5,905 nt of DNA, taken from positions 1-5,905 of the forward strand of contig JASHYD010000371.1 of NCBI GenBank assembly GCA_030043175.1, written 5' to 3'. The notes under the pieces are model-generated. The model searched no databases and was not told the origin of the DNA. It worked only from the letters and a program-made list of their open reading frames with translations. This DNA comes from Xanthobacteraceae bacterium. Lineage in GTDB: Bacteria; Pseudomonadota; Alphaproteobacteria; Rhizobiales; Xanthobacteraceae. Shown in pieces: positions 3,410 to 5,905 of this stretch. The number at the start of each line of letters is the position of its first letter. Position 1 is the first letter of the stretch. The translations under genes and the position numbers were made by a program.

Positions 3410-5905
3410 ATGTTCATGCAGCCTCCTGGCTCTGCTTCCACCGCTTCGCCGCCAGCGGCCCGCAATCAATCGACTGCGGATACGTCTCCGACAAAGGCTT
3501 GGAATGACGCCCTGGCCCAAGCGAAAGCCAACAGCCCACAGCAGACCGTGACGGCAAAGCCGGGCGACTCCCTGGCCAGCATCGCCAGCAGCCACGGCGA
3601 CACGCTGTCGAGCGTCGAAACGGACAATCCCCAAGTTTATCCGCCGGATCTGCTGCATATCGGCCAAACCGTCCAGTTGCCCAAGAAGACCCCGGCGGAG
3701 GTAGTGACCGGCGTCGACAATTCGCAGATCAAGCCCATCATTACGGCCATGGCCAATGCCAATCTGGCCGATCAGGGTTTGCATAGTCCCGTGCTGGCCC
3801 ATGACCCCGGAGCTCTCGGCGAGGCCGAAACGGAATCGACGAACAGCTGGAATACGGTCGAACAAAAAACGATCAACATGCTGATGAACAATAACAGCGG
3901 TGCCTATCCAGAACAGGCCGCCTCGGCAGAGGTGAAGCAGCTGAATGCACTGGAGCCTGGCAACGCCAAATTTGCTGCGGCCAACAACGCGGCCCTCGCC
4001 AAAGCGACAAAACAATGGCAGCAGATGGGGGTCACCAAGCCCCAGCTCAGCCCGATCATCAACGCCTACAACAATGCCAAGCAGGCCACCAACCCTGCCT
4101 CCGAGCGGCAGGCAAAGAACCAACTGAATGCAGCGATCGAGAAGTCGTTGACGCAGGCAGCGAACCAGGCAGGGTCGAATCCGCAGGCGCAGGCAAAGGC
4201 AATGACCGAGCGCGCCGCCGATATTCAGATCGCGGGGCCGCAGGACCCGGCGTTCCAGACCGCGGTCGACAATGCCAATTACGATCTGCAGGTGATCAAG
4301 CCTGCCCAACAAGTTGCTCAGGCCTACAATACAGCGCTCGTCAAGGCGCGAGCCAATGGCGCGTTGCCTGGCGATGCGGCCACCGCTGCGGCCGCGGCGG
4401 CGGCAAACAAGCTGAAAACTGTCACGCACAACGCCGGCAACTCCTATTACGCCGGTCAGATTATCCAGGCGAGCCAGGGCACCATCGACAACATCACAAA
4501 GGATATGGGCTCGATCGCAAGTCAGCCCGTCCACAGTCCAGGCACCGTCCTTGAGTTCAACCAAATCTACGGGGATCTTTCGCAGTCCGTTGCGGCAGCA
4601 AATAGCGTCGCGCTCACGTCACACGGGCACGCCTCCATTGCGCTCAGCGCAAGCGGGAAGGCGGCCGCCGATACCGTGGCAAAGGACGTCGCCAAGAACA
4701 TTCCACAAAACCTGACCCTTGATCAAGGTTCGATTTACAACGAAGCCGCCACAAGCACGATCGGCGACGGTGATGGTACAGCGCTGACCCTGGCGACAGC
4801 TGCTGCGCTCCAGCAGCAGGGGCGGTCTGACCTGGCGGCATTCCTGACCGTCGGGGCAGCGCGGGGGCTCGGTGGGCTCGCGGCGAAAACCAAATCCGAC
4901 ATCACGGCGTTCGCGACGACGACGGGAAACCTCAACCAGCTGCGGACCACATGGGGTCCGTTCATGACCACGAGCCAGCTCGTCAAGGCGACGAACGGCT
5001 ATTTGGCCGACCATAGTAAGGACGTCACGCAAAAGGCCAATGCCCAACTGGGCACGATTTCGCAGGACGGCGACGCGATCGTGGAAGCCGAATCGGCATG
5101 GAAGAGCTATGGCGCCGAGCTGACGGGCGTTGAAGGTCGGGGGGAACTCGCCACAGCCACCACATCCTTGACTGCAAACAACCCATCAACGGCTTTTGCA
5201 GTGTCCCAAAGCAAGACACTGAATGAAGCCATCGCCGCCGCGATCGGCCCGCCGCAGCCCAGCGGAGGCGGCGCCGGATCCGTCGTGCAGGCGCTGATCG
5301 CGTCGCCGGCGTGGAGCCTGCCGAAGTCCACGCGGAGTTTTGTGAATGCTCTGTTGAAAACCCACGTCGCCCAGGCCAAAGGTGCTGGAGCGAGCCCCTC
5401 GGTCGGCCAGGGAACATTCACCACATTGTCCCTCGTCGGACTGGGGCTTACCGCGGAAGCCGCGTGGGCCAAAGGTTTCTCGGCTTCGTCGCCCTTGAAC
5501 CTCGCGAACAGCGCCTACACCGCTCTCGGCTTCGGAAAATATACAGGCGAAGTCATATCCGGATTCGCCAAGACCAATATTGTCCAGAATTTCCTCAACA
5601 ATAGCTCAGCATTCACCGTGAACAGCGGTAAACTTTTCCTCAACCTCCCCAACGGAAACCAGTTCGAATTGACCGCCCTGACTAACACTGGATGGTTCAA
5701 GGCCATCGGATCCGCGTATTACGGCGCTGGAGCGCTTGCCAACGTTTTGGAGGCCTCGGACGAGTTCAGCAACGGCAATGATGTAGCGGGCGGTTTTGAT
5801 ATCGCGGAGGGGGTCGGCAATGGCCTCAACGCCCTCAAACCTCTGATCGGGGACGCGTTCGGGGACGTAGCTGGGGAGGCCGTCGGGGCGATCGGCAGCG
5901 GCGTC
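3410..5905 (+). CDS. Large LysM-domain protein, cysteine-free, probably secreted; 3' end outside the window
   Basis: The frame is open for 832 codons with no stop, to the last base of the window. Residues 1-45 are Ser/Thr/Pro/Ala/Gln-rich with no acidic residue before Asp24 and no hydrophobic signal-peptide core. Residues 46-92 form one LysM-like domain (TVTAKPGDSLASIASSHGDT, then DNPQVYPPDLLHIGQTVQLP). LysM modules bind N-acetylglucosamine polymers such as peptidoglycan or chitin. Residues 100-660 are mainly predicted helix, rich in Ala, Asn and Gln, with an Ala7 run at 326-332. Residues 668-690 and the Gly/Ala-rich stretch 765-832 are the most hydrophobic parts and could contact membrane. 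There is no cysteine in all 832 residues. I do not recognise the long region after LysM. The absent Sec signal, N-terminal composition and lack of cysteine suggest export by a dedicated route, perhaps as a type III substrate or translocator, but this is inference. No secretion genes or chaperone lie in the window. The gene looks intact, in contrast to the eroded mobile DNA on its left. Confidence 0.9.
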   Translation, partial: MFMQPPGSASTASPPAARNQSTADTSPTKAWNDALAQAKANSPQQTVTAKPGDSLASIASSHGDTLSSVETDNPQVYPPDLLHIGQTVQLPKKTPAEVVTGVDNSQIKPIITAMANANLADQGLHSPVLAHDPGALGEAETESTNSWNTVEQKTINMLMNNNSGAYPEQAASAEVKQLNALEPGNAKFAAANNAALAKATKQWQQMGVTKPQLSPIINAYNNAKQATNPASERQAKNQLNAAIEKSLTQAANQAGSNPQAQAKAMTERAADIQIAGPQDPAFQTAVDNANYDLQVIKPAQQVAQAYNTALVKARANGALPGDAATAAAAAAANKLKTVTHNAGNSYYAGQIIQASQGTIDNITKDMGSIASQPVHSPGTVLEFNQIYGDLSQSVAAANSVALTSHGHASIALSASGKAAADTVAKDVAKNIPQNLTLDQGSIYNEAATSTIGDGDGTALTLATAAALQQQGRSDLAAFLTVGAARGLGGLAAKTKSDITAFATTTGNLNQLRTTWGPFMTTSQLVKATNGYLADHSKDVTQKANAQLGTISQDGDAIVEAESAWKSYGAELTGVEGRGELATATTSLTANNPSTAFAVSQSKTLNEAIAAAIGPPQPSGGGAGSVVQALIASPAWSLPKSTRSFVNALLKTHVAQAKGAGASPSVGQGTFTTLSLVGLGLTAEAAWAKGFSASSPLNLANSAYTALGFGKYTGEVISGFAKTNIVQNFLNNSSAFTVNSGKLFLNLPNGNQFELTALTNTGWFKAIGSAYYGAGALANVLEASDEFSNGNDVAGGFDIAEGVGNGLNALKPLIGDAFGDVAGEAVGAIGSGV

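Noticed and set aside
3395..4564. A 389-codon open frame on the minus strand opposite the LysM gene
   Set aside because: It is Arg/Leu/Gly/Val-rich without recognisable motifs and lies fully inside the longer plus-strand frame, which has a ribosome binding site, a LysM domain and natural composition. It is the antisense shadow of a GC-rich gene.
4619..5472. Several minus-strand frames of 65-142 codons within the LysM gene
   Set aside because: They have Arg/Pro/Ser-rich composition, no motifs, mutual overlap and an intact plus-strand gene across them.

Overview
This is a GC-rich window with the look of an accessory (genomic-island) region of a proteobacterium. The integrase and relaxase remnants, the HigBA-type toxin-antitoxin pair and the codon use fit an alpha-, beta- or gammaproteobacterium. 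The integrase fragments read like those of Rhizobiales and relatives, but I cannot fix the genus.

Layout. Positions 1-149 may hold the start of an unrecognised minus-strand reading frame that leaves the window. Positions 150-584 hold no gene I can support. Positions 585-1204 hold a two-gene minus-strand operon, a HigB/RelE-superfamily toxin followed by a HigA-type XRE antitoxin with an ATGA overlap. An inverted repeat upstream covers a probable -10 element. Positions 1430-1677 (minus) carry a broken piece of a relaxase. It abuts, head to head at about 1640-1650, a broken tyrosine recombinase on the plus strand (about 1645-2290). That integrase keeps all the catalytic motifs but spreads them over at least two frameshifts. 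Positions 2291-2826 hold no recognisable gene. Positions 2827-2985 hold a second, shorter integrase fragment, with a core nearly identical to the first.

From 3410 to the right edge runs one uninterrupted plus-strand reading frame of 832 codons, still open at 5905. It encodes a large, cysteine-free, Ala/Asn/Gln/Ser/Thr-rich protein with one LysM-like domain near its N terminus and no Sec signal peptide. I do not recognise its family. Its composition and acid-free first 23 residues fit a secreted protein, possibly a type III secretion substrate or translocator. Its leader (about 3160-3400) is unusually AT-rich in part and contains a 22-bp palindrome and several smaller dyads that could be regulatory.

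Taken together, the left and centre look like the eroded end of an integrative or mobilizable element: a dead integrase, a dead relaxase and a surviving toxin-antitoxin pair. The intact LysM protein gene sits beside it as probable cargo or as a gene at the insertion boundary. The main unknown is the function of the LysM protein and what controls it.
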